DNA of 64,000 nucleotides from Hydrogenophaga sp. RAC07 (lineage in GTDB: Bacteria; Pseudomonadota; Gammaproteobacteria; Burkholderiales; Burkholderiaceae_C): assembly GCF_001713375.1 (NCBI RefSeq), contig NZ_CP016449.1:2790001-2854000 (forward strand). The letters run 5' to 3'. The notes under the pieces were generated by a model, which worked only from the letters and a program-made list of their open reading frames with translations, ran no database searches and had not been told where the DNA came from. Shown here in pieces: positions 27,459 to 36,682 of the stretch (within the stretch, counting starts at the first letter, position 1; the number at the start of each line of letters is the position of its first letter). Position numbers and translations under genes: made by a program.

Positions 27459-30400
27459 GGCGCTGCAGCAGTTGCTGCTCGATCGCGTCAAAACGGAACT
27501 CGCGCGCGAGCGTGCGCAGCTGCTGCGCAAAGCCCGCCTGCTCGGGGTGGTCCTGCACCCACTCGTCGAGCCACTGCACGATGCCCTTGTAGTAACCCAG
27601 GCGCACGAGTTCCAGCAAGGGCTCGAACTCGCGGCCGCTGGTGATGTCCAGCCCCGGGGCTTGGGTCGGTGCCGGCGCCTGTGATGCGCCTTCCGACGCC
27701 GCCACCTCGATCCACACCAGTTGCAGGCGCTGGCCCAGCCAGTCGAGCAGGTCGTCGCGGCGCACCGGCTTCACAAAGAAGTCCTGGGGCCGGTGATCCA
27801 GGTCGTTGTCCAGGCCCTTGTCGAACGCGTTGGCCGACACGATGGCCAGCGGCACCGCGCCCCAGCCCCCGGCGCGCAGCCGGCGCATGGTCTCCCAGCC
27901 GTCGATGCCGGGCATGGCCAGGTCCATGAACACGGCGTCGGGCGCACCGGCGTCGCCCGGGTGCAGGCGTTCCAGCAAGGTCAGCGCGTCCAGGCCGCTG
28001 GTGGCCAGCATCACGTCAAACCCCAGCGGCGCCAGCCAGCGCTGGATCAGTTCGCGGTCGGCCTCTTCGTTGTCGACCACCAGCACGCGTCGGCGCGCAC
28101 CCTCGTAGCCGATGTGCACGGGCAGGGCCAGCGGGCGCGGCAGCACCGCACCGTGAACCTCGGGCAGAAACAGGCGCACGGTGAACACGGAACCTTCGCC
28201 TGGTGCGCTGCGCACCGTCATCTCGCCGCCCATGAGGTCGGTGAGCATCTTGGCAATGGTGAGGCCCAGGCCGGTGCCGGTGGACGGCCCAGGCGCGGCG
28301 GCCTCGTTCTGCCCGCGTGCGAACGGCTCGAACACCCGCTCCAGGTCTTGCGCGCGCATGCCGGGGCCGGTGTCGTGCACCTCGAACTGCGCCATCTCGC
28401 GCGCATGCGTCACGCGCAGCCGCACCTGGCCGACCCGCGTGAACTTCACCGCGTTGCCCAGCAGGTTGATGAGGATCTGGCGCAGGCGTTTTTCGTCGGC
28501 GCGCACCGTGTCGGGCAGGCGGCTGCCGGTCTCGAACACGAAGCGCAGGCCCTTGGCGCTGGCCTGCAGCTCAAACATGCCGGCGACCTCCCGCATGGCG
28601 CCGGCAAAGGCCATGGGTCGCACGTCGAGCGCGAGCTTGCCGGACTCGATGCGCGCGATATCCAACGTGCCCTCGATCAACGAGAGCAGGTGTTCGCCAC
28701 CCCGGTTGATCACACGGATGGCCTGCGCGCGGTGCGGCGCCATGCCGGTGTCTTCCTGCAAGAGCTGCGCATAACCCAGGATGCTGTTGAGCGGTGTGCG
28801 CAGCTCGTGGCTGATGGTGCTGATGTAGCGCGTCTTGGCCTGGTTGGCGTGTTCGGCCGCCAGGCGCGCCTGCTGCAGGGCTTCGTCGGTGAGGCGGTGC
28901 GATTCGATCTCCTGCATCAGCAGGCGCGTCTGCCGGTTCGACTCTTCCTGCGCCACCTCGCGGCTCTTGTGCGCCAGCACCAGCCACCACGCCACCGTGG
29001 CCGTGATCAGCAGCAACACGGCGTACACCCGCACGAAGCCCGAGCGCAAGGCCGCGTCGAGCAAGCCGGCGTTGGCCGAGAGACCGATGCGCTGCGCCAG
29101 CCCCTGCACCTCCTGGCGGTACAACAAGCCGAGCACCGCCGCGAGCACCGGCGCCATCACGAACATCAGCAGCAGGTAGTGCGCGAGGCCCGCTTCCAGG
29201 TAAGGCCAGATCGAACGCGGCAACACGCGCCGCAGCGCGCCCATCCACTGCTCGGAGAGCTTGGCGTGCGGTTTGCAGAGATCGCCACAGCGCGCATCAA
29301 GCGTGCAGCAGAGCGAACAGATGGCGCCCTGGTAGGCCGGGCAGTGGGCCATGTCCGGCCCCTCGTATTCACGCTCGCAGATCACGCATCGCTGCACGGC
29401 GTGAAATGCCTTGGCTCCCTCTCCCTCTGGGAGAGGGCGGGGGTGAGGGCCCGCGCCCAAACCCACATCGAATTCGCGAGGCATTTCTGAATGTCTGGCA
29501 ATGTAATACCGCCCCTGTGTGCCCCACGCAATCAAGGGCGCCGTCACAAAAGCCGTCACCATGGCAATCACCGCCGAAAACGCCTCGGCCGTGGGCCCCA
29601 TCAAACCCATGTGCGCCACGATGGACAAGGCTGAGGCCAGCCCCATCGCGCCCACGCCCACCGGGTTGATGTCGTACAGATACGCCCGCTTGAACTCGAT
29701 GCCCTTGGGGCTCCAGCCCAGCGGCTTGTTGATCACCAGGTCCGCCACCACCGCCATGATCCAGGCGATCGCGATGTTGGAGTACACGCCCAGCACCTGG
29801 CCCAGCGCCTGGAACACGTTCATCTCCATCAGCATGAAAGCGATGAAGGTGTTGAACACCACCCACACCACACGGCCGGGGTGGCTGTGGGTGATGCGCG
29901 AGAAAAAATTGCTCCAGGCCAGCGAGCCGGCGTAGGCGTTGGTCACGTTGATCTTGAGTTGCGACACCACCACGAAAAGTGCTGTGGCCGCCACCGCCCA
30001 GCCGTAGTCGGCGAACACGTATTCGTAGGCCGCCAGATACATCTGGTTCGGGTCCACCGCGCGGTCGGGCGGCACCATGTGGCTGATGGCGAGGTACGCC
30101 AGCAGCGCGCCGCCTAGCATCTTCACCACGCCCAGCAGCACCCAGCCCGGCCCGCCCGCCAGCACACCGGCCCACCAGCGCAGGCCCTTGCCCTTCTCTT
30201 TGGCGGGCATGAAGCGCAGGTAGTCGGCCTGCTCGCCCATCTGCGTGATGAGCGCGATGCCCACGGTCAGCGCCGCACCAAAGAGGTGTCAATCAAACAG
30301 CGCACCCGCACCGGATTCGCCCCCATATCGCACCACGTTGGTGAATGTTTCGGGCGCCATGACCGCCACCGCCCCAAAAGGCACCACCATCATCACCAGC

Positions 30401-31011
30401 CACAGCGGCTGGGTCCAGACCTGGAAGCGGCTGATCACCGACACGCCGTGCGTGACCAGCGGAATGACCACCACCGCGCAGATCAGGTAACCCCAGGCGG
30501 GCGGAATGTCGAGCGCGAGCTCCAGCGCGTAGGCCATCACAGCCGCTTCGAGCGCGAAGAAGATGAAGGTGAAGGTGGCGTAGATCAGCGAGGTGATGGT
30601 GGAGCCGATGTAGCCAAAGCCCGCTCCGCGCGTGAGCAGGTCCATGTCCACCCCGTAGCGCGCGGCGTACACACTGATGGGCAGGCCCGCGAAAAAGATG
30701 ATCAGGCCGGTGCACAGGATGGCCAGCGCCGCGTTCACAAAACCGTACTGCACCAGCAGCGTGGCGCCCACGGCCTCCAGGATCAGGAAGGACGCGGCGC
30801 CAAAGGCGGTGTTGGCCACGCGCCATTCGTTCCATTTGCGAAAGCGCTGCGGCGTGTAGCGCAGCGCGTAGTCCTCCATGGTCTCGCTGCCGACCCAGCT
30901 GTTGTAGTCGCGGCGCACGCGGGTGATGCGCTGGGGTGCGTCCGGCCCGGGCTCCTGCCCTGCGGTGGACGCGGCAGCGGTTCGGATGGGAACAATGGGT
31001 ATGGTTGTCAC
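27451..31011 (-). pseudogene. NCS1 transporter-histidine kinase-receiver fusion, interrupted by an in-frame TGA
   Basis: One frame runs from about 31011 to 27451, broken only by TGA at 30289-30291 (LFD-stop-HLFGAAL). Tryptophan (TGG) is the likely ancestral codon. The N-terminal 240 codons and the first 270 after the stop form an NCS1-like permease (cytosine/allantoin/uracil family, about 12 helices). Next come a Cys-rich module (CVICEREY...CSLCC...CGDLC), two helices, HisKA with SHELRTPLNS, an HATPase (GTGLGLTIAKML) and a receiver (MDLAMPGIDG). It overlaps the response-regulator gene by 8 bp. A GTG at 31011 is the first in-frame start, but a sigma-54 start site maps there, so translation may begin later, for example at MEDYALRY. 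The downstream part could be made separately from 30264 (937 residues). Confidence 0.85.
29415..29449. repeat. Palindromic intergenic-type repeat inside the fusion gene
   Basis: CCCTCTCCC and GGGAGAGGG flank a short loop, followed by GGGGGTGAGGG. In the gene's frame it is read as PHPRPLPEGEG, a peptide often seen where this widespread proteobacterial repeat has entered coding DNA. It lies in the linker between the permease and the Cys-rich module, where an insertion would be tolerated. The frame is kept. Confidence 0.8.
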
Positions 31012-31020
31012 ACGGCATTT

Positions 31021-31037
31021 CTGCAGCTTTCGTGCCA
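31021..31037 (-). promoter_or_regulatory. Sigma-54 promoter of the transporter-kinase gene
   Basis: Read on the minus strand: TGGCACGAAAGCTGCAG, matching TGGCACG-N4-TTGCW with one change, and with GG and GC 10 bases apart. Predicted transcription start is close to 31011. It lies back-to-back with the ureA promoter. An enhancer-binding protein such as NtrC would be required. Confidence 0.65.
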
Positions 31038-31059
31038 CGCCACCACCCGGGCCCGCTCG

Positions 31060-31075
31060 GGGCACGGGAATTGCT
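31060..31075 (+). promoter_or_regulatory. Sigma-54 promoter of the urease operon
   Basis: GGGCACGGGAATTGCT matches TGGCACG-N4-TTGCW except for the first base, with correct GG/GC spacing. Transcription would start near 31086, 31 bases before ureA. Nitrogen-limitation control of urease through NtrC is well known in other proteobacteria. Only 22 bp separate it from the divergent sigma-54 match. Confidence 0.68.
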
Positions 31076-31116
31076 GACCAGACCACCCAAGCACCACCGG
31101 GAACGCACGCACCACC

Positions 31117-31419
31117 ATGGAACTCACGCCCAGAGAAAAAGACAAGCTGCTGATCTTCACCGCCGCCCTGCTCGCCGAGCGGCGCCAGGCGCGCGGCTTG
31201 AAGCTCAACTACCCCGAGGCCGTGGCGCTGATCAGCGCGGCCGTGATGGAGGGCGCGCGCGACGGCAAGACCGTGGCCCAGCTCATGAGCGAGGGGCGCA
31301 ACGTGTTGACCCGCGCCGATGTGATGGAGGGCATCGCCGAGATGATCCCGGACATCCAGGTGGAAGCCAGCTTCCCCGACGGCACCAAGCTCGTCACCGT
31401 GCACCAACCCATTCCCTGA
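31117..31419 (+). CDS. ureA: Urease subunit gamma
   Basis: Structural subunit of the cytosolic nickel urease (urea to ammonia and CO2), 100 residues as usual. Typical features are [20 protein letters not shown] at the start, the [16 protein letters not shown] segment and the end [14 protein letters not shown]. First gene of the operon, 31 bp after the predicted sigma-54 start site. Confidence 0.97.
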   Translation: MELTPREKDKLLIFTAALLAERRQARGLKLNYPEAVALISAAVMEGARDGKTVAQLMSEGRNVLTRADVMEGIAEMIPDIQVEASFPDGTKLVTVHQPIP

Positions 31420-31439
31420 CTCCTTCACCGAAAGTCCCC

Positions 31440-31610
31440 ATGCGCCTCGCCACCGCCCTCCTCACCGCAGCAGCCTTCTGCGCGCCCGCCCTGGCCCACG
31501 AAGGCCATGGCCTGTTCGGCTCCCACTGGCACGCCACCGACACACTCGGCTTCGTGGGGGTGGTGGCCGCCATTGCCGTTGCGCTGTGGTGGTCCAGCGG
31601 CAAGCGCTGA
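31440..31610 (+). CDS. 56-residue secreted/membrane microprotein in the urease operon
   Basis: Small protein between ureA and ureB, 20 bp after ureA and 11 bp before ureB. It has a signal peptide ([19 protein letters not shown]), then a His-rich stretch [15 protein letters not shown], then one membrane helix ([15 protein letters not shown]) and a GKR end. The AHEGHG motif after cleavage recalls the N-terminus of HupE/UreJ nickel transporters, but the rest of that family is missing. A metal-handling or membrane-docking role for nickel is plausible. Too short for most gene finders. Confidence 0.75.
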   Translation: MRLATALLTAAAFCAPALAHEGHGLFGSHWHATDTLGFVGVVAAIAVALWWSSGKR

Positions 31611-31621
31611 AGGAACGGACC

Positions 31622-31927
31622 ATGATTCCCGGCGAACTCTTCACCGACGAGGGCGAGCACGCCCTCAACCCCGGCCGGCGCACGCTCACCCTGGTGGTGA
31701 AGAACGGCGCCGACCGACCGATCCAGGTCGGCTCGCACTACCACTTTGCCGAAGTCAATGGCGCGCTCGACTTCGACCGCACCGCGGCCCGCGGCATGCG
31801 GCTGAACATCGCAAGCGGCACGGCGGTGCGTTTCGAGCCGGGCCAGCAACGCACGGTGGAGCTGGTGGACTACGCGGGTGACCGCGTCGTGTATGGCTTT
31901 CGTGGCCTGACCCAAGGGAGTCTCTGA
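31622..31927 (+). CDS. ureB: Urease subunit beta
   Basis: Urease beta subunit, 101 residues, from MIPGELF; an AAGGAACGG ribosome site lies upstream. Family segments [12 protein letters not shown] and [26 protein letters not shown] are complete. It assembles with UreA and UreC. Two bases separate it from ureC. Confidence 0.97.
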   Translation: MIPGELFTDEGEHALNPGRRTLTLVVKNGADRPIQVGSHYHFAEVNGALDFDRTAARGMRLNIASGTAVRFEPGQQRTVELVDYAGDRVVYGFRGLTQGSL

Positions 31928-31929
31928 GC

Positions 31930-33648
31930 ATGGCCACGATTTCAAGAAGCGCCTACGCCAACATGTTCGGCCCCACCGTTGGCGACCGCCTGCGCCTGGC
32001 CGACACCGGTCTCATGATCGAGATCGAGAAGGACTTCACCCTGGCCGCTGGTGGCTACGGCGAAGAGGTCAAGTTCGGTGGCGGCAAGACCATCCGCGAT
32101 GGCATGGCGCAATCGCAGAGAACGCGCGCCGAGGGAGCCGTGGACACGGTGATGACCAACGCCGTCATCGTCGACCACTGGGGCATCGTCAAGGCCGACA
32201 TCGGTTTGAAAGACGGGCGCATCGTGGCCATCGGCAAGGCCGGCAACCCCGACACGCAACCCGGTGTGGACATCATCATCGGCCCGGGCACCGAGGTCAT
32301 CAGCTGCGAAGGCAACATCGTCACCGCCGGCGGCATCGACAGCCACATCCACTTCATCTGCCCGCAACAGGTGGACGAAGCCCTCACCTCGGGCATCACC
32401 ACCATGCTCGGCGGCGGTACCGGCCCGGCCACGGGCACCTTCGCCACCACCTGCACGCCCGGCCCCTGGCACATCGAACGCATGCTGCAGGCCGCCGACG
32501 GTCTGCCCATGAACCTGGGTTTTCTGGGCAAGGGCAACGCCAGCCAACCCGCTCCGCTGCACGAGCAGATCAACGCCGGTGTGATTGGCCTGAAATTGCA
32601 CGAAGACTGGGGCACCACACCGAGTGCCATCAGCAACTGCCTCGACGTCGCCGAAGCCACCGACACGCAGGTCGCGATCCACTCCGACACGCTCAACGAA
32701 TCGGGTTTCGTGGAAGACACCATCGCCGCGACCAAGGGCCGCAGCCTCTGCGCCTTTCACACCGAAGGCGCGGGCGGAGGCCACGCACCCGACATCCTGC
32801 GTGTGGTGGGCGAGGCCAACTTTTTGCCCAGCTCCACCAACCCGACCATGCCCTACACGGTCAACACGCTGGACGAGCATGTGGACATGCTCATGGTGTG
32901 CCACCACCTGGACGCCGCCATTCCCGAAGACCTGGCCTTTGCCGAAAGCCGCATCCGCCGCGAAACGATCGCGGCCGAGGACATCCTGCACGACATGGGT
33001 GCCATCAGCATGATGAGCAGCGACAGCCAGGCCATGGGACGCGTGGGCGAGGTCATCATCCGCACCTGGCAGGCGGCCGACAAGATGAAAAGCCAGCGCG
33101 GCAGCCTGCCCGGTGATGGCCCGCGCAACGACAACTTCCGCGTCAAACGCTACATCGCCAAGTACACGATCAACCCGGCCATCGCCCACGGCATCTCGCA
33201 CATCGTGGGTTCGCTGGAGGTCGGCAAGTGGGCCGACCTGGTGGTGTGGAAGCCTGCGTTCTTCGGGGTGAAACCCGCGCTCATCCTGAAAGGCGGCAGC
33301 ATCGCGCTGGCCGCCATGGGCGACCCGAACGCCTCCATCCCCACACCCCAACCTGTGCACTACCGACCCATGTTTGCCAGCTTCGGCGGCGCCATGGCCA
33401 AAAGCAGCCTGACCTTCGTCTCGCAAGCCGCACTGGCCGCCGGTGTGGGCGAGCGCTACGGCCTGCGCAAGACACTGGACGCGGTGCGCGGCTGCCGCAG
33501 CGTGACCAAGGCCACCATGGTGCACAACAGCCTCTTGCCCAAGATGGAGATCGATCCACAAACCTACGCGGTGCGCGCCGACGGTGTGCTGCTCACCTGC
33601 GAGCCCGCCACACGCCTGGCGATGGCACAACGCTACTTCCTGTTCTGA
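31930..33648 (+). CDS. ureC: Urease subunit alpha (catalytic)
   Basis: Catalytic nickel subunit, 572 residues. The first nickel ligands are in [12 protein letters not shown]. The carbamylated lysine is in GLKLHEDWG, the flap Cys/His in [22 protein letters not shown], and the last ligand in [16 protein letters not shown]. All key residues are present, so the enzyme should be active once nickel is inserted. The accessory genes ureE, ureF and ureG follow directly. Confidence 0.98.
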   Translation: MATISRSAYANMFGPTVGDRLRLADTGLMIEIEKDFTLAAGGYGEEVKFGGGKTIRDGMAQSQRTRAEGAVDTVMTNAVIVDHWGIVKADIGLKDGRIVAIGKAGNPDTQPGVDIIIGPGTEVISCEGNIVTAGGIDSHIHFICPQQVDEALTSGITTMLGGGTGPATGTFATTCTPGPWHIERMLQAADGLPMNLGFLGKGNASQPAPLHEQINAGVIGLKLHEDWGTTPSAISNCLDVAEATDTQVAIHSDTLNESGFVEDTIAATKGRSLCAFHTEGAGGGHAPDILRVVGEANFLPSSTNPTMPYTVNTLDEHVDMLMVCHHLDAAIPEDLAFAESRIRRETIAAEDILHDMGAISMMSSDSQAMGRVGEVIIRTWQAADKMKSQRGSLPGDGPRNDNFRVKRYIAKYTINPAIAHGISHIVGSLEVGKWADLVVWKPAFFGVKPALILKGGSIALAAMGDPNASIPTPQPVHYRPMFASFGGAMAKSSLTFVSQAALAAGVGERYGLRKTLDAVRGCRSVTKATMVHNSLLPKMEIDPQTYAVRADGVLLTCEPATRLAMAQRYFLF

Positions 33649-33659
33649 ATCACGTCCCC

Positions 33660-34223
33660 ATGCTGCAAGCCTCCAAACTCATCCCTCAGGGCCAGGGCCT
33701 CGCGCGCACCATGGTGCAGCGCGCCTCGCACCTGGAACTGGACTGGGATGTCCGCCAGAAGAGCCGCTTCGACACCGTGGCCTCCGACGAGCGCCACGTG
33801 GGTGTGTTCCTGCCGCGCGGCACCGTGGTGCGCGGCGGCGACGTGCTCGTCACGCAGGACGGCTCGCTGCTGCGCGTGGTGGCCGCGCCCCAGGCGGTGC
33901 TGCGCATCACCGCCTGCCCCGACCACCCGGCCCACGAGCAGGCCTTCGACCTCATGCGCGCGGCCTACCACCTGGGCAACCGCCACGTGCCCATCGAGCT
34001 GCGTCCCGATCACCTGAAGATCGAGCCCGACCATGTGTTGGCCGACATGCTGCGCGCCATGCACCTCACGGTGGTGGAGGTGCGTGAACCCTTCGAGCCC
34101 GAGGCCGGCGCGTATGGCGGTCATGGCGCGGGGGGTGGTGACAGCCATGTGCATGGCGCGAAGGACACTCACAACCACCACCACGGCCACGACCACGACC
34201 ACCACAACCATGACCACGGCTGA
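33660..34223 (+). CDS. ureE: Urease accessory protein UreE
   Basis: Nickel metallochaperone that delivers nickel to UreG, 187 residues. N-terminal peptide-binding domain and C-terminal metal-binding domain are present, with a conserved GNRHVPIE segment. The end is an unusually rich His/Asp tail (about 15 His in 30 residues), a nickel store. It overlaps ureF by 14 bp. Confidence 0.95.
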   Translation: MLQASKLIPQGQGLARTMVQRASHLELDWDVRQKSRFDTVASDERHVGVFLPRGTVVRGGDVLVTQDGSLLRVVAAPQAVLRITACPDHPAHEQAFDLMRAAYHLGNRHVPIELRPDHLKIEPDHVLADMLRAMHLTVVEVREPFEPEAGAYGGHGAGGGDSHVHGAKDTHNHHHGHDHDHHNHDHG

Positions 34224-34929
34224 CGTGGCCGACGCGCCGCCCCGCTCGGCCGCCAGCCTGCTGCAGATCCTCTGGCTCGCATCACCGGCTTTGCCGGTGG
34301 GTGGTTTCTCGTATTCCGAAGGGCTTGAATCGGCCGTGGACGCCGGCCTGGTATCGGATGAACACAGCGCAGCCGCCTGGCTCACCGACCAGCTGCACCT
34401 GGGGCTGGCGCGCAGCGACCTGGCGGTGGTGGCGCAGGCCATTCCCGCCTGGCGCGCCAACGATCTCGACCGCATCACCACCCTCAACCGCTGGGTGCTG
34501 CAGACCCGCGAGACCTTGGAGTTCCGCCTGCAAAGCGAGCAGATGGGCCGCTCGCTGCTGGAGTGGGCGCGCCAGCTCGGCGAGCTGGGCACGGGTGTGT
34601 TTGAACAACTGCACGGTGCCCGCCTGGACCCACCCACCTACCCGGTGGCCTGCGCCTGTGCTGCCGCCAGCACCGGGGCCAGCGTGCACGACAGCCTGGT
34701 CGGCTACGCCTTCGGCTGGTGCGAAAACATGGTGCAGGCGTCCATCAAGTCGGTGCCGCTGGGCCAGAGCGCCGGCCAGCGCATGCTCGCGCGCCTGGCG
34801 CAGCAGATTCCGGCCGCGGTCGACCACGCCATCCAATTGCAGGACGATGAGCGCCAGGCCTTCACTCCGCTGCTCGCCATTCACTCAGCCCGCCACGAAA
34901 CCCAATACTCACGCCTGTTCCGCTCATGA
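34210..34929 (+). CDS. ureF: Urease accessory protein UreF
   Basis: GTPase-activating and gating factor of the UreD-UreF-UreG complex, 239 residues. Typical [20 protein letters not shown] is near the N-terminus and ending [14 protein letters not shown] near the C-terminus, where the terminal Arg and Ser contact UreG in known structures. The ATG at 34210 lies inside the His-tail codons of ureE. It overlaps ureG by 4 bp. Confidence 0.95.
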   Translation: MTTADVADAPPRSAASLLQILWLASPALPVGGFSYSEGLESAVDAGLVSDEHSAAAWLTDQLHLGLARSDLAVVAQAIPAWRANDLDRITTLNRWVLQTRETLEFRLQSEQMGRSLLEWARQLGELGTGVFEQLHGARLDPPTYPVACACAAASTGASVHDSLVGYAFGWCENMVQASIKSVPLGQSAGQRMLARLAQQIPAAVDHAIQLQDDERQAFTPLLAIHSARHETQYSRLFRS

Positions 34930-35609
34930 CCCCCCTGCACCACATTCCCCGCCGCAGCAAACACCTGCCCCCGCTGCGCGTGGGCATCGGCGGCCCCGTC
35001 GGCTCGGGCAAGACCACGCTGCTGGAGATGCTGTGCAAGGCCATGCGCGAGCGCTACGACCTGATCGCCATCACCAACGACATCTACACCAAGGAAGACC
35101 AACGCATCCTCACCGTGAGCGGCGCACTGCCGGCCGAACGCATCATGGGCGTGGAAACGGGCGGCTGCCCGCACACCGCCATCCGCGAGGACGCCTCCAT
35201 CAACCTCGAAGCCATCGACCGCATGCTCGGCGAGTTCCCCGACGCCGACGTGGTGTTCATCGAAAGCGGCGGCGACAACCTCGCCGCCACCTTCAGCCCC
35301 GAGCTCAGCGACCTCACCATCTACGTGATCGACGTGGCCGCGGGCGAAAAGATCCCGCGCAAGGGTGGCCCCGGCATCACCAAAAGCGACCTCTTCGTGA
35401 TCAACAAGACCGACCTGGCCCCGCACGTGGGCGCCGACCTGGAGGTGATGAAGGCCGACACCGCCCGCATGCGCCCCGACAGCGCGCGCCGGCCCTGGGT
35501 CATGACCAACCTCAAGACGCTGGCCGGCGTGGACGAGGTGGTGCGCTTCATCGAGACGCGCGGCATGCTGCTCCCATCACGACCCGAGGCCACGGCCATC
35601 GCAGGCTAA
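34926..35609 (+). CDS. ureG: Urease accessory GTPase UreG
   Basis: SIMIBI-class GTPase that delivers nickel to apo-urease, 227 residues. The P-loop GPVGSGKT is at 23-30, the nickel-binding CPH in [11 protein letters not shown], Walker B in [11 protein letters not shown] and the guanine motif NKTD. Last gene of the operon. UreD, its normal partner with UreF, is not in this locus. The tRNA-Ser gene starts 24 bp later. Confidence 0.97.
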   Translation: MTPLHHIPRRSKHLPPLRVGIGGPVGSGKTTLLEMLCKAMRERYDLIAITNDIYTKEDQRILTVSGALPAERIMGVETGGCPHTAIREDASINLEAIDRMLGEFPDADVVFIESGGDNLAATFSPELSDLTIYVIDVAAGEKIPRKGGPGITKSDLFVINKTDLAPHVGADLEVMKADTARMRPDSARRPWVMTNLKTLAGVDEVVRFIETRGMLLPSRPEATAIAG

Positions 35610-35633
35610 AATCCACGCGTTGCAACCGCATCC

Positions 35634-35721
35634 GGAGACGTGGGTGAGCGGTTTAAACCAGCAGTCTTGAAAACTGCCGACTCGCAAGGGTCCGTGAGTT
35701 CGAATCTCACCGTCTCCGCCA
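35634..35721 (+). tRNA. tRNA-Ser(TGA)
   Basis: Cloverleaf with acceptor GGAGACG/CGTCTCC, anticodon loop CTTGAAA (anticodon TGA, reading UCA/UCG-type codons), a long variable arm (GACTCGCAAGGGTCC) typical of class II tRNA-Ser, T-loop GTTCGAATC, discriminator G and encoded CCA. Confidence 0.97.
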
Positions 35722-35730
35722 ACGAATTCA

Positions 35731-35759
35731 AGGGCCTTGAGCAATCAAGGCCCTTTTTT
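35731..35759 (+). terminator. Intrinsic terminator after tRNA-Ser
   Basis: AGGGCCTTGA pairs with TCAAGGCCCT across a short GCAA loop, followed by TTTTTT. Ends the tRNA transcript and any read-through from the urease operon. Confidence 0.92.
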
Positions 35760-35960
35760 CTTGCCCGTTCGGCACTCGGCAGAACAAGCCGAAACACCCG
35801 CTTGCAAACAATCCGGCGAGCCCTCTTCAAATGCGATCAATTCTCATTTAACATGGGGCCAGCAAGCCAGCCTCGGTCCTTCACCACCCGCCAGTTCTGA
35901 CCGGCAGCCAGCACCGCTCGCGCCCAGGCGCGACATCCACACCCTTGTCTGGAGACCGCT

Positions 35961-36299
35961 GTGAACACCGAACCCGAACTGCACGAAGACGAAGAACACG
36001 TGATGCCCTGCGCCGAAGCCATGCTCGCGGGCACGCTGGCACTGATGACGGGCCACGCCCAGAGCGCCTGCGCCACGCAGCGCGACTTGATGGGGCGCAA
36101 GATCCGCTCCAACCTGTTTTTTCTGGGCCAGCACCCGGGCTTGTCACCGAGCTTTCGCACGGTGGTGCAACGCATGCACCAGCACTGGGACGTTTTGTTG
36201 AAGGCCGGCGACGGGCCGGCCGAGCGAGCAGCCCTGAACGCCGACGACCTGCTGCCCGAGCGGCGCCTGTGGCACTCCACGGCATCGCTGGTGCAATGA
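35961..36299 (+). CDS. Conserved protein of unknown function (112 residues)
   Basis: Starts at GTG with GGAGACCGCT upstream. The acidic N-terminus (EPELHEDEEH) is followed by a helical segment with three Cys/Met pairs (MPCAEAMLAGTLALM; SACATQRDLMGRKI) and FFLGQHPGLSPSFRTVVQRMHQHW. It overlaps the next gene by 4 bp, so the two products are probably made together. No known domain recognised. Context suggests a pair specific to Burkholderiales. Confidence 0.78.
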   Translation: MNTEPELHEDEEHVMPCAEAMLAGTLALMTGHAQSACATQRDLMGRKIRSNLFFLGQHPGLSPSFRTVVQRMHQHWDVLLKAGDGPAERAALNADDLLPERRLWHSTASLVQ

Positions 36300-36679
36300 G
36301 TGCGCGGCCGGAGGGCGTGGTGCTGGAACACGCTGTGTTGTGCCGGCACCTCGGTGGCGTTCAGGACCGGATGTCCAGACTCATGCAGGAGAAAGAGGTG
36401 GCGCTGAATGCCCTGACCAGCGAGGTGGTGCGGTTGCGCGGGCAACTGGTGGTGGCGCGGACCTGCGTGCTGTGGGGAATGACTGTGGCGGTGGTAAACG
36501 TCACACACCGATCCCGTGCGTCACACCCTGCGCATGCCCAACCAGGTCAAGAACCGAACCTGGATGCGGCACGAAAAGCCATCTGCCAGACCGGCTGCTC
36601 GGGCCATGCCCATCCGTGGCTCGCGCAGGATGGGCAGTGTCGGTGGAGCGGGCGGATTTGTGATGGGGGTATTGACTGA
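36296..36679 (+). CDS. Conserved coiled-coil protein with C-terminal Cys/His motif
   Basis: A 127-residue protein. It has an N-terminal VLCRHLGG, a helix likely to form a coiled coil (MQEKEVALNALTSEVVRLRG), and a C-terminal Cys/His set ICQTGCSGHAHPW...GQC...CD that could bind metal. The C-terminal set resembles that of DUF2325-associated proteins I recall from Burkholderiales, but I cannot confirm it. Translationally coupled to the preceding gene. Function unknown. Confidence 0.72.
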   Translation: MSARPEGVVLEHAVLCRHLGGVQDRMSRLMQEKEVALNALTSEVVRLRGQLVVARTCVLWGMTVAVVNVTHRSRASHPAHAQPGQEPNLDAARKAICQTGCSGHAHPWLAQDGQCRWSGRICDGGID

Positions 36680-36682
36680 GTT

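Noticed and set aside
27721-29490. Plus-strand frame of 589 codons
   Set aside because: Antisense to the kinase part of the fusion gene; no domain.
27451-30264. Reading the kinase part as a complete independent gene
   Set aside because: Its first 270 residues begin in the middle of a permease and continue the upstream frame, so it is better read as part of one interrupted gene.
30289-30291. Selenocysteine or programmed read-through at the TGA
   Set aside because: No SECIS-like hairpin was recognised downstream, and Trp is the simpler expectation.
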